Source: Pseudochelatococcus lubricantis
GTDB taxonomy: Bacteria > Pseudomonadota > Alphaproteobacteria > Rhizobiales > Beijerinckiaceae
Direction: 5' to 3'
NCBI RefSeq assembly: GCF_042432495.1
Contig: NZ_JBHLXC010000024.1
Coordinates: 1 to 64,000, forward strand
DNA: 64,000 nt
A program made the translations under genes and the position numbers. Position 1 is the first letter of the stretch. Every line of letters begins with the position of its first letter. A model generated the notes under the pieces. The model searched no databases. It was not told the origin of the DNA and saw only the letters and a list, made by a program, of their open reading frames with translations. This document shows positions 1 to 8,685 of this stretch, piece after piece.

Positions 1-461
1 TCCGCTCACAGAAAAATAAAACCCAGCCGCCGCAACCAATCTCTCAAACCGCCCGCAGCGCCGGTGTGACCCCTATCTAAGTTACACCCCCACTCACGTC
101 AATCCCTCAAATAATTATCCACAGGCAGAATGGCCAACTTTTTTTAAACCGTCATCATTCGTCAGTCATAGTCCCTTGATTGGCAATGATATCTTGCGTT
201 GCCGCCCGATCGTGTTTTTCCCCCTCCCCCGCATTGAGGGAGGGTCGGAGAGGCTGTTTTCGGAATAAACCGATTCTCCAGCCCTATCTTCGCCCGGGCG
301 CCTCCGTCTTCGGCAGCACCTGGAGCAGTCTGTAGCCACGTCCGTCCACATCCACGTCCATCCGCGACGGCCTGCATCAGGACGAGCGCGGAAATACCGT
401 GAAGGACCGCGCGACGGTTCAATATGATCCGCTCACTCTCGAATCGCTTGAGAAGCCTGCC
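1..461. other. Left-edge non-coding stretch
   Basis: I see no convincing gene here. The ORFs that cross it lack plausible domains and look like GC-driven noise. It contains one perfect 9-bp match to the DnaA-box consensus (TTATCCACA at 115-123) and a short AT-rich patch around 110-150. No second DnaA box or origin-type repeat cluster is visible nearby, so this is not called an origin. The part at 300-461 is the 3' flank of the DNA glycosylase gene. Confidence 0.5.
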
Positions 462-1103
462 TCATGCGGTCAGTCCTTCCCGCCCCTTCGCGAGCGCATA
501 ATAGGACCAGAGCAGCCGCGCCGCGACGCCCCGCCATGGTCGCCAGCGCTCGGCATGGGCCTCCAGCTCGCGCGGCTGCGGCCGCTCGGGAAAACCGCAG
601 GCCTGGCGCGCGGCCTCCCTCAGCGCCAGATCGCCCGAAGCGAAGGCATCTCCATGCCCCACACAGGTCAAGGCATAGATATCGGCGGTCCAGCCGCCGA
701 TGCCGCGAATCGCGGTCAACTCGCTACGAATGTCGTCCGCCGCCATGGTCGCCAGGGCAGCCAGATCGAGATGCCCGTCGGCGATCGCGCCGGCGCAGGC
801 CCGCAGCGTCGCCTGCTTCGGGCGGGAAAGGCCGCATCGTTTCAGATCGTCATCCGTGGCCGCGAGCACCCGCGCCACGGTCAGCTCCCCCAACACCGTC
901 AGCGTGCGGTTCCAGATCGCCCGGGCGCTCGCCACAGACACCTGCTGGGCAATCACGATGGAACAAAGCCCCTCGAAACCGCCGGCGCGGCGCCGGAGGG
1001 GCGGCAACCCCGCTGCCTGGAAAATCGCGGCCATCACCGGATCGGCTTGCGCGAGCCACGCAACCCCCTCGGAAAGGTCAGCTTCCGATTCGATCAGCCT
1101 CAT
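462..1103 (-). CDS. DNA-3-methyladenine glycosylase II (HhH-GPD, AlkA-like)
   Basis: A 213-aa base-excision repair glycosylase of the HhH-GPD superfamily, expected to remove alkylated bases from DNA in the cytoplasm. The helix-hairpin-helix is seen as LTAIRGIGGWTADIYAL, followed by the catalytic-Asp region GDAFASGDLAL, in the usual order and spacing. The length fits the short single-domain AlkA/MAG type without the N-terminal TBP-like domain of E. coli AlkA. The frame extends 22 codons further upstream, but the ATG at 1103 (MRLIESEADL) fits the family N-terminus better. It lies downstream of and co-directional with the tetR gene, 164 bp away, so a shared transcript is possible but not shown. 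Confidence 0.88.
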   Translation of the reverse strand: MRLIESEADLSEGVAWLAQADPVMAAIFQAAGLPPLRRRAGGFEGLCSIVIAQQVSVASARAIWNRTLTVLGELTVARVLAATDDDLKRCGLSRPKQATLRACAGAIADGHLDLAALATMAADDIRSELTAIRGIGGWTADIYALTCVGHGDAFASGDLALREAARQACGFPERPQPRELEAHAERWRPWRGVAARLLWSYYALAKGREGLTA

Positions 1104-1267
1104 GTCGGCACCGCCCCTCGGGATTCGTCCGCGCGGCCGCGTCCGGCAGCCGGGAGGCACGGCAAGCACGCTCTGTCAGATCCGATAGCACAACGGAAAC
1201 GTCGCCGGCGCAAGCGGCGTGTCCGGCATGACGAGCCCCGGTGCAGCTCGGGCACGATCGTCTCCGG

Positions 1268-1852
1268 TCACGACACGAGCTTCAGGACGACCGCGCGGAT
1301 TTGTTCCCTGAGCGTCTCGTCCGGAAGGCGGCCGAGGCGATCCGCGATGCCGAGGGAGACGATGCCGTGAATGGCTGCATAAAGCGTGCGTGCCTGCAGG
1401 AAGGCCGCCTCGTCCGGCAGGCCGGGATGGAGCATCTGCAGCTTGCCAGCGATTCGGCGGAACAGGCGGAAATGATCCTCCCGGTGCCAGTCGGGCAGCG
1501 GCCGGGACATCCGGTGCTCGAAAAGCGCCGACCAGGCGTGATAGTGGCCGGCTGCGAAATCCATGTATGCATAGGCCATGGCGCATAGCTGGCCGGCAAT
1601 TCCGCTGCCCCCATCCTCCCGCTCGATGGTGTCCAGCGCGCCGGCGAGCCGGGACAGTGTGCGGGCGTTGACGTGCAGGGCGAGCGCGTCGAGGTCTGCG
1701 AAGTGGGTGTAGATCGTGCCGGTCGAGCAGCCGGACGCCCGGGCGACATCGCGGATATTCAGGTGCCCGATCCCCTTCTCGCTCACGATGCGTTCGGCGG
1801 CATCGAGGATGTCGCCTCGCCTGCGCTCGTTCGACTCTTCGCGAACTCCCAT
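1268..1852 (-). CDS. TetR/AcrR family transcriptional regulator (WHG-type C-terminus)
   Basis: A 194-aa TetR-family repressor. The N-terminal helix-turn-helix covers about residues 10-60 (RRGDILDAAERIVSEKG ... GCSTGTIYTHFADLDAL). The C-terminal ligand domain has the H-x-W-x-x-LFEHRM pattern typical of the WHG subgroup. It is transcribed divergently from the large acyltransferase/ligase gene at 1993. The 140-bp intergenic region carries two 11-bp palindromes (1882-1892 and 1905-1915), the second an inverted copy of the first, which are the likely operators. The inference is autorepression plus control of the divergent lipid gene. The ligand is unknown, though an acyl-CoA or fatty acid would fit the target. 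Confidence 0.9.
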   Translation of the reverse strand: MGVREESNERRRGDILDAAERIVSEKGIGHLNIRDVARASGCSTGTIYTHFADLDALALHVNARTLSRLAGALDTIEREDGGSGIAGQLCAMAYAYMDFAAGHYHAWSALFEHRMSRPLPDWHREDHFRLFRRIAGKLQMLHPGLPDEAAFLQARTLYAAIHGIVSLGIADRLGRLPDETLREQIRAVVLKLVS

Positions 1853-1881
1853 CCGGCATTCTCCTGCCCGTCAAAAAACAT

Positions 1882-1915
1882 GAACAATGTTCAGAAAAAA
1901 TATTGAACATTGTTC
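1882..1915. promoter_or_regulatory. Twin palindromic operator between tetR and aas
   Basis: Two 11-bp palindromes of the form GAACA-N-TGTTC lie at 1882-1892 (central A) and 1905-1915 (central T), with centres 23 bp apart, about two helical turns. A half-site-like GATGTTCAA follows at 1942-1950. They sit 30-53 bp upstream of the tetR start and 78-111 bp upstream of the divergent aas start. Regulator identity is inferred from position. Confidence 0.65.
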
Positions 1916-1992
1916 GATAATAAGTATGCTGATTTCCGGACGATGTTCAATCCATTTCCGCGGCGCGTGACGCCGGGAAGGACTGGGAGCGC

Positions 1993-4900
1993 ATGATGCC
2001 CGCACCGAAAGACCCGACGCCGCTGATGAGATCGCGGCGGTTCGCACCGTTGTTCTGGACGCAGTTCTTTGCCGCCTTTTCGGACAATTTCCTGAAGAAC
2101 ACGCTGGTGTTCGTCATCCTCGCGACAATGGCGGCGGACGCGGCCGCATCGGCGGTGACGCTGGCCGGCGCGGTGTTCATGCTGCCCTTCCTGCTGTTTT
2201 CCGCGCCGGGCGGCGAGATCGCGGACAGATACGACAAGGCCGCCGTGTCGCGCTGGCTGAAGGGCGCCGAGATCGGTGTGGCCTTCCTCGCGGCGGTAGG
2301 CATCGGCATTGGCTCGATCCCGGTGATGATGGCCGCGCTGTTCCTTTTCGGCACCGGCTCGGCGCTGTTCGGGCCGATCAAGTATGGCGTCCTGCCCGAC
2401 TATCTGGATCGCAGCGAGCTGCCGAAGGCGAATGCGTGGATCGAGGGCGGAACGTTCATCGCCATCCTCACGGGCACGATCCTCGCCGGCATCTCGTTCG
2501 CGGGCGGCGGCGACAATCCCTACATCTTCGGTGCGCTGCTGGGGGGGTTCTCCGCCCTCGCCTTTCTGGCGAGCTGTTTCATGCCGCGCACGGGCTCGGC
2601 CGCGCCGGGCCTGCGCGTGAGCCGGAACATCGCCGCCTCGTCGTGGCGCATCCTGCAGGATGTCGTGTCGGAGCGGCGGCTGCTGATCACCTCGCTGATG
2701 GTATCGTGGTTCTGGCTATGCGGCGCCATCGTCATGTCGATCGTGCCGCCCTTCGTGAAATCCGCCGGAGGCGACGAGGTGGCGATCGCCATCTGCTTCG
2801 CCGTCTTCGCGGTGTCGATCGGCGTCGGCTCCGCCATCGCGGCCTGGCTTTCGGCGGGCCGTATCGTGCTGCTGCAGGCCGTCGTCGGCACCATCGGCTT
2901 CGGGTTGGCCTGCCTCAACCTGTCGCGGCTCATCGCCTCGCTGCCAGCGCCGGAATCGCCCGCCGGCGGGCTGGCGTTCTTTCTTCAGCCTTTCGCGCTC
3001 AATCTGGTCGTCACGCTGGCGCTCGCCGCGATATCGGGCGCCTTCCTGATCGTGCCGGCGTTCGCTGCGTTCCAGGCGTGGGCGCGGCCGGAGGCACGGG
3101 CACGGGCCGTTGCGGCGAACAATATCATGAACGCGCTTTTCACGACCGCCGGCGGCCTGATCGTGGCCGGCGTCCAGGGTGTCGGCGCCTCGCTGGCGAT
3201 GGTGACGTTCGGCCTGGGGCTGGCGTCGGTCGCCGCCGGCGTGCTCATGTTCCGCTTCCTGCCGACGAGACCGCTGCGCGATTTCATCTCCATCCTCTTC
3301 CGGGCATTTTTCCGGCTTGAGGTGAGCGGCATCGAGAACCTCGAAAAGGCCGGCCCCACGCCCATACTCGCGCTCAACCACGTGTCGTATCTGGATGCAG
3401 TGCTGGCGCTGGCGATAACGGAAAACGGCTCGCTGCGCAGGCCGGTGTTCGCCATCCATGCGGGCGTGGCGAAGAAATGGTGGGTGAAGCCGTTCCTGCC
3501 TCTCGTTGACGCCGTGCCGCTCGACCCGACGAAACCGATGGGGACGCGCACGCTGATTCGGCTTGTCGAGGCCGGCAATCCCCTCGTCATCTTCCCGGAG
3601 GGCCGGATCACGGTGACGGGCAGCCTGATGAAGGTCTACGACGGCGCTGCCATGGTCGCCGACAGGACGGGCGCGATGGTGGTGCCGATCAAGATCGACG
3701 GGCTGGAGCAGACCTTCGTCTCGCATCTCTCGTCGATGCAGACGCGCCGGCGGCTGTTCCCCAAGGTTCGGGTGATGATCAACCCGCCGGAGCGGCTGGA
3801 GGTAGAACCCGGCATCACGGGGCGCAAGCGCCGCATGGCCGCAGGCGCCCAGCTCTACACGATCATGTCCAACCTCGTGTTCTCCACCTCCGGCAAAACG
3901 GGAACCGTGTTCGAGGAGGTCGTGCGGGCGGCCGACGACTTCGGCATGGGCCGCGTCGCTGTCGAGGACCCGCTGTCCGGCACGCTGACCTACGGCGAGT
4001 TGCTGACAGCGACACGGGCTCTGGGCCACGAACTGCGCCATGCGCTGGCGGACGAGGAAGCCGTCGGCGTGCTGCTGCCGAACGCGAACGGCGTCGCCGT
4101 CACCTGGCTCGCGCTGCTGTCGGCCGGCAAGGTGCCGGCGATGCTGAATTTCTCGGCGGGGCTCCTCAATATCAGGTCGGCTTGCAAGGCCGCCGAGATC
4201 AGGAGCGTCGTGACATCCCGCGCCTTCGTCGAAAGAGCGCGCCTCGGCGACGTGGTCGAGGCACTGACGCTGGACGGCGTGCGGATCGTCTGGCTCGAAG
4301 ACATCCGGGCCGCCATCGGCCTGCGGGGCAAGGTGCTGGCCCGGCTGAACAGACGGCGGCCGCTGGTAGCCAGGCGGAGCGGCGACCGGGCCGTCATCCT
4401 GTTCACGTCCGGCTCCGAAGGCACGCCGAAGGGCGTGGTGCTCACCCACGCGAACATGCTCGCCAACGCCGCGCAGGCGGCGGCGCGGGTCGATTTCCAC
4501 AAGGGCGACAAGGTGTTCAACGTCCTGCCGGTATTCCACTCCTTCGGTCTGACGGCGGGAACCGTGCTGCCGCTGGTGTCGGGCGTTCCGGTCTATTTCT
4601 ATCCTTCGCCGCTGCACTACCGCATCATCCCGGAGGCCATCTACTCCTCTAACGCGACGATCATCTTCGGCACCGACACCTTCCTCGCGGGCTACGCGCG
4701 CACCGCGCACCCCTACGACTTCCGCTCGGTGCGGTACTGCTTCGCCGGCGCGGAACCGGTGAAGGCGTCGACACGCAACACCTACATGGACAAGTTCGGC
4801 CTGCGCATCCTTGAGGGATACGGCGTGACGGAGGCCTCGCCCGTGATAGCGCTGAACACGCCGATGTACAGCAAGCCGGGCACCGTTGGGAAGCTGATGC

Positions 4901-5427
4901 CGGGGATCGATGCGCGCCTCGATCCGGTGGAAGGCGTCGAGGACGGCGGACGCCTGTTCATCCGCGGCCCAAACATCATGGCGGGCTATCTGAGGGCGGA
5001 AAAACCGGGCGTTCTGGAACCGCCGGCGGAGGGGTGGCATGACACCGGCGATATCGTCAACATCGACGACGACGGCTTCGTCACGATCCTCGGCCGCGCG
5101 AAGCGCTTCGCGAAGATCGGCGGGGAAATGATCTCGCTCGCGGCGGTGGAGGCGCTCGCTTCCGAACGATGGCCGGGTCTGCCGCTGGCGGTGACGGCGG
5201 TGAGCGACCCGCGCAAGGGCGAGAAACTGGTTCTCGTCATCGACGGAGAGGGTGCGAGCCGGAGCGAGCTGCTCGCCTTCGCGCGCGGAAAGGGCGTGAG
5301 CGAACTCGCCGTGCCGGCGGAGGTGATCGTCGGGAAAATCCCGCTTCTCGGCTCCGGCAAGCCCGATTACGTGGCGTTGAAGACGATGGTCGAGGAACGC
5401 CGGGCAGCGGAGCCGGCGCAGGCATAA
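1993..5427 (+). CDS. aas: Three-domain lysophospholipid transporter / acyltransferase / acyl-ACP (AMP) ligase
   Basis: A 1144-aa inner-membrane fusion. Residues about 1-420 form an MFS transporter resembling the lysophospholipid flippase LplT (FWTQFFAAFSDNFLKN near the start). Residues about 430-620 form a PlsC-type acyltransferase with NHVSYLD (HxxxxD motif, near 461) and FPEGR (near 534). Residues about 640-1130 form an AMP-forming acyl ligase with ILFTSGSEGTPKG near 802 and GYGVTEASP later. E. coli has LplT and Aas as separate proteins; the triple fusion is common in alphaproteobacteria. The expected role is re-import and re-acylation of lysophospholipids in the cytoplasmic leaflet. Two adjacent ATGs (1993, 1996) follow GGGAG at 1985, and 1996 has the better spacing. 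The gene faces tetR across the twin operator and ends 7 bp from the convergent lysR. Confidence 0.92.
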   Translation: MMPAPKDPTPLMRSRRFAPLFWTQFFAAFSDNFLKNTLVFVILATMAADAAASAVTLAGAVFMLPFLLFSAPGGEIADRYDKAAVSRWLKGAEIGVAFLAAVGIGIGSIPVMMAALFLFGTGSALFGPIKYGVLPDYLDRSELPKANAWIEGGTFIAILTGTILAGISFAGGGDNPYIFGALLGGFSALAFLASCFMPRTGSAAPGLRVSRNIAASSWRILQDVVSERRLLITSLMVSWFWLCGAIVMSIVPPFVKSAGGDEVAIAICFAVFAVSIGVGSAIAAWLSAGRIVLLQAVVGTIGFGLACLNLSRLIASLPAPESPAGGLAFFLQPFALNLVVTLALAAISGAFLIVPAFAAFQAWARPEARARAVAANNIMNALFTTAGGLIVAGVQGVGASLAMVTFGLGLASVAAGVLMFRFLPTRPLRDFISILFRAFFRLEVSGIENLEKAGPTPILALNHVSYLDAVLALAITENGSLRRPVFAIHAGVAKKWWVKPFLPLVDAVPLDPTKPMGTRTLIRLVEAGNPLVIFPEGRITVTGSLMKVYDGAAMVADRTGAMVVPIKIDGLEQTFVSHLSSMQTRRRLFPKVRVMINPPERLEVEPGITGRKRRMAAGAQLYTIMSNLVFSTSGKTGTVFEEVVRAADDFGMGRVAVEDPLSGTLTYGELLTATRALGHELRHALADEEAVGVLLPNANGVAVTWLALLSAGKVPAMLNFSAGLLNIRSACKAAEIRSVVTSRAFVERARLGDVVEALTLDGVRIVWLEDIRAAIGLRGKVLARLNRRRPLVARRSGDRAVILFTSGSEGTPKGVVLTHANMLANAAQAAARVDFHKGDKVFNVLPVFHSFGLTAGTVLPLVSGVPVYFYPSPLHYRIIPEAIYSSNATIIFGTDTFLAGYARTAHPYDFRSVRYCFAGAEPVKASTRNTYMDKFGLRILEGYGVTEASPVIALNTPMYSKPGTVGKLMPGIDARLDPVEGVEDGGRLFIRGPNIMAGYLRAEKPGVLEPPAEGWHDTGDIVNIDDDGFVTILGRAKRFAKIGGEMISLAAVEALASERWPGLPLAVTAVSDPRKGEKLVLVIDGEGASRSELLAFARGKGVSELAVPAEVIVGKIPLLGSGKPDYVALKTMVEERRAAEPAQA

Positions 5428-5434
5428 CGCCCCC

Positions 5435-6334
5435 TCATCGGTCGCCCGCATCCAGTTCGATGGCGGGCGACTGCACGATCTGCCGGATGAGCGTCTTCAC
5501 CGTCGGCGCGCTTTCGGTGGCGCGGAAAACGGCGGCGACCTCCGAGGGAATCGGCTCGCCGGCAACGGGGCGAAAAACGACGTTCGGCATATGCATGATG
5601 TCTCGCACGATGCCCGGAATGACCGATATCCCGGTGCCGAGCGAGACCTGCGTCAGCACGGCGAGCAGGCTGCCGGGTGACGAGACGATCCGTGGCGCGA
5701 ACCTGCCTCGCCGGGCAACCTCGTAGGTTCCGGCCTGCTGCTCGGGCGCGATGAGCGCCTCCCCGGCGAGCAGGGCCGGCCGCAGCGGGCGCGTCTCCCC
5801 GGCCTCGGGATGGCCGCCGGGCAGCGCGAGGCAGAAATAGTCGCGCAGCAGGACATGCACCTTCAGCTCACGCGGCAACGCCATCGGCAGGCGGACGAAG
5901 CCGATATCCACATGCCCGTCGGCGACCAGCCCGGGCAGTTCGTCCATCGGAAACTCGCGGGCATCGAGATGCACACCCGGCCACGACAGGCGGAAGCGGC
6001 TCGTCTGGTCCTGAAGCACGCCGGCATAGGCGGCAGAGCCGACGTAGCCGATCTCGACGCGGCCGATCTCGCCCCGGCCAGCGCGCCGGCCCGCACTTTC
6101 GGCGCGTGCATATTGTTCAAGGACATTGCGCGCCTCCGCGAGAAAGATCTCGCCCGCCGGCGTGAGCGTGACGGAGCGTTTCGTGCGGAGGAAGAGACGC
6201 GCCGACAGCGTACGCTCGATTTCCTGAATCTGCACCGTCAGCGTCGGCGGCGCGATGTTGAGCCGCTCGGCCGCCCGCGCGAAGTGCAGTTCCTCGGCCA
6301 GCGTCACGAAGTATCGAAGATGCCTCAGCTCCAT
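5435..6334 (-). CDS. LysR family transcriptional regulator
   Basis: A 299-aa LysR-type regulator with a winged helix-turn-helix at residues 1-60 (MELRHLRYFVTLAEELHFARAA opening, a classic LysR start) and a periplasmic-binding-like effector domain from about 90 to 290. It is divergent from the DHA2-type MFS efflux gene at 6513, and a TATTAG-N7-CTAATA dyad sits 19 bp upstream of its start. The inference is regulation of the efflux gene in response to an exported or related small molecule. The effector cannot be read from sequence. Confidence 0.92.
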   Translation of the reverse strand: MELRHLRYFVTLAEELHFARAAERLNIAPPTLTVQIQEIERTLSARLFLRTKRSVTLTPAGEIFLAEARNVLEQYARAESAGRRAGRGEIGRVEIGYVGSAAYAGVLQDQTSRFRLSWPGVHLDAREFPMDELPGLVADGHVDIGFVRLPMALPRELKVHVLLRDYFCLALPGGHPEAGETRPLRPALLAGEALIAPEQQAGTYEVARRGRFAPRIVSSPGSLLAVLTQVSLGTGISVIPGIVRDIMHMPNVVFRPVAGEPIPSEVAAVFRATESAPTVKTLIRQIVQSPAIELDAGDR

Positions 6335-6352
6335 CCCGCTCCCATCGTTTCA

Positions 6353-6371
6353 TATTAGTCCATGCCTAATA
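6353..6371. promoter_or_regulatory. LysR-type binding dyad (lysR/MFS intergenic region)
   Basis: A perfect 6-bp inverted repeat TATTAG-N7-CTAATA that also contains the T-N11-A pattern of LysR boxes. It lies 19 bp upstream of the lysR start and about 140 bp upstream of the divergent MFS gene, the usual place for an autoregulatory site. Confidence 0.5.
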
Positions 6372-6512
6372 ATAAGCGAGAAAATCGCGAATGAAAGAAA
6401 TTCCGGCTTGCTGTTCACTGGCGCGTGACCGCACCCGCAGGAGGATGACCATGCCGAGACCGCACCGCGCGCCGGGCCAACCAGCCTTTGCCGCCACGCC
6501 TGCCGGGTCCGT

Positions 6513-8048
6513 ATGATGACCGTCGGGCTCTCCCTCGCACGCAGCGCCGCGCGGCCTCTGCCCCTCCTGCTGACCGCGTCGACCGGCTGCGCGATGACGG
6601 TGCTCGACACCAATATCGTCGCCATCGTGCTGCCGACCATCGCCCGCGATTTCGGCGCGAGCTTCGCCGAGATCGAATGGGTCGTCAGCACCTATGTGCT
6701 GTGCTTCGCCTCGCTGCTGCTGCCCGCCGGTGCGGTCGCGGACCGGTTCGGGCGCAGGCGCGTGTTCCTCGTCGGCATCGGCGCCTTCGCCCTCGCCTCC
6801 CTCCTGTGCGGGCTCGCGCCGTCCGCCGCCGGCCTCTATCTCGCGCGCGCCTTCCAGGGTGCGGCGGCCGCGTTCCTGCTGGCGCCCGCGCTCGCCGTCA
6901 TCGCCCACGCCTTCCACGGCGACGCGGAAAGGAACCGCGCGTGGGCGATATGGGGGGGCATCATGGGCCTGACGATGGTGCTGTCGCCGATCGCCGGCGG
7001 CGTCATCGCCCATCTGCTCGGCTGGCGGTGGGCTTTCCACGTCAATGTCCCGATATGCGCCGCCCTGGCCGGCGCAGCCTTCCTGTTCGTGGATGAATCG
7101 CGAGACGAGGCTGCCCGGCGGCTCGACCCCGCCGGCATCCTCTTCTTTGCCTCGGCGATGTTCGGGCTGACATGGGGGCTCATTAACGGGCAGGCGCACG
7201 GCTGGACCTCCATTAACGCCGTTGCCGGCTTTGCCGGCGGCGCAGGCGCGCTCGTGGCCTTCGTGATCGCAGAACGCCTTCAGGCGCGGCCTATGCTGGA
7301 CCTCGGGCTCTTCCGCAATCCCAGGCTGGTCGGCGCGGTCTGGGCCATGTTCGCCTATGCGGCCTGCGCACAGGTGATGGCCTCGCTCCTGCCGCTGTTC
7401 CTGCAGAACGGTCTTGGCCGCCCACCGCTGGAGGCCGGCTTCGCGATGCTGCCCTTCGCCCTCGCCATGCTGACGTTCCCGCATGTCGGCCGCCTGCTCG
7501 GCCGCTACCTCTCCCCGGCGTCCATTCTCGTCGTCGGCCTTGTCGTCGTGGGGCTGGGCAACGCGCTGACGGGATGGGGGGCGCAGCTCGGCGCCTGGTC
7601 CGTCGTCATGCTCGGCATGTTGGTGCTCGGAAGCGGCGGCGGCCTGCTCAACGGCGAGACCCAGAAAGCGATCATGGGCGTCGTGCCGCGCGAGCGCGCC
7701 GGCATGGCATCCGGAATCAGCACGACCGCGCGCTTTTCGGGCATCCTGCTCGGCTTCGCCATGCTCAGCGGCATTCTGGCTACCGCCGTGCGCGGCATGC
7801 TCGCCACCGGGCCGTGCGATGGCGCCGAGGCATGCGCCCTCGCCCGCGCCTTTGCCGATGCCGTCGTGGCCGGCGACCTGCCGCAGGCGGCCAGCCTGAC
7901 GGAATCGGCGGACATCGCGATCACGCAGGCCCGGACGGCATACTCGGCCGGTTTCTCGGCGGCGCTGCTCACCGCCGCCCTCATCGCGGGCCTCTCCGCC
8001 GTCGTCGTCTGGCGGCTCATGCGCGCGGGCCGGGCCAGCCGGCGCTGA
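6513..8048 (+). CDS. MFS drug efflux transporter, DHA2 (EmrB/QacA) type
   Basis: A 511-aa inner-membrane proton antiporter with about 14 hydrophobic segments, the size and topology of the DHA2 family. Family signatures are LDTNIVAIVLPTIARDF in helix 1 (DHA2 motif D1), the motif-A loop DRFGRRRVF, and motif C near LSPIAGGVIAHLLGWRW. It probably exports hydrophobic toxic compounds. No HlyD/EmrA adaptor lies beside it, so it may work alone. The divergent LysR gene with a dyad in between is its likely regulator. The ATG at 6513 is directly followed by a second methionine codon. Confidence 0.9.
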   Translation: MMTVGLSLARSAARPLPLLLTASTGCAMTVLDTNIVAIVLPTIARDFGASFAEIEWVVSTYVLCFASLLLPAGAVADRFGRRRVFLVGIGAFALASLLCGLAPSAAGLYLARAFQGAAAAFLLAPALAVIAHAFHGDAERNRAWAIWGGIMGLTMVLSPIAGGVIAHLLGWRWAFHVNVPICAALAGAAFLFVDESRDEAARRLDPAGILFFASAMFGLTWGLINGQAHGWTSINAVAGFAGGAGALVAFVIAERLQARPMLDLGLFRNPRLVGAVWAMFAYAACAQVMASLLPLFLQNGLGRPPLEAGFAMLPFALAMLTFPHVGRLLGRYLSPASILVVGLVVVGLGNALTGWGAQLGAWSVVMLGMLVLGSGGGLLNGETQKAIMGVVPRERAGMASGISTTARFSGILLGFAMLSGILATAVRGMLATGPCDGAEACALARAFADAVVAGDLPQAASLTESADIAITQARTAYSAGFSAALLTAALIAGLSAVVVWRLMRAGRASRR

Positions 8049-8119
8049 TGTGAATCGCGGCGCTGCGTCGGCCGGCCGGGGATGATAGACTGTCGCTGGA
8101 GCGGGAGTTGATTCGGCCG

Positions 8120-8536
8120 ATGGCGAAAGTCTGGCGCATGGTCATGCAGGCACGGTTGCTCGCGGCCCTGCTGGTCGCGGCAGCGCTGCTGGCCGCGCCT
8201 TCGGCATCGGCCATGCCCATGCCGGCCTCCGTACCCTGCCGCGATCACGCCGAGCAGGCGCATCACACCGGTCAGCCGCATCACGCCGACGCCTCCGCGC
8301 CGGATGACCACGCGGACCAGCCCCGGAGCGATCACTCTCACGCCGGTCACACCCGAGCCGGCGATCACAAATCCTGCTGCAGTGTCGCCTGCGGCGTCTG
8401 CATCGTCGCAGTCAATCCGGCGGGAGCGGACGTCCCCGACCTGTCTTCCCTTGGCGGGCCATACGAATGGGCCGACCAGACCGGCCATGGCCGGTCGATT
8501 CCGCCAGTTCTGGCCCCTCCCCGATTCCGGGTCTGA
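8120..8536 (+). CDS. Secreted His-rich small protein of the copper cluster
   Basis: A 138-aa protein with a cleavable signal peptide (MQARLLAALLVAAALL then APSASA, residues about 10-33). The middle is very rich in His and Asp (HAEQAHHTGQPHHADASA and DHSHAGHTRAGDHK), followed by a cysteine cluster SCCSVACGVC and a Pro-rich tail. This is the composition of CopL-like or other periplasmic copper-binding proteins encoded beside multicopper oxidases. The MCO gene starts 149 bp downstream and the Cu-ATPase follows. The inference is periplasmic copper buffering. The ATG at 8120 is chosen because GGGAG at 8103-8107 lies 12 bp upstream; the family assignment is tentative. Confidence 0.72.
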   Translation: MAKVWRMVMQARLLAALLVAAALLAAPSASAMPMPASVPCRDHAEQAHHTGQPHHADASAPDDHADQPRSDHSHAGHTRAGDHKSCCSVACGVCIVAVNPAGADVPDLSSLGGPYEWADQTGHGRSIPPVLAPPRFRV

Positions 8537-8685
8537 GACAGGCCGGGCCGCCCCCGGCGCGCCATCTCGTCCCGCTGTCTGTGCATCGCCTGCCCCGGAA
8601 ACAACGGCTCTCGGGCCCGATGCACCGAAGGCGCTTCCAGACCCATTCGCCGGCCTCGCGCCGGCACGGAAACGAAAGTTCCATC

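Noticed and set aside
1..461. Chromosomal origin suggested by the DnaA box
   Set aside because: Only one box, with no AT-rich unwinding repeats or origin-linked genes in the window.
2716..5451. 911-codon open frame antisense to the aas gene
   Set aside because: The residues are Arg/His/Asp-rich with no domain pattern, and the frame mirrors a well-supported gene; a GC-content artefact.
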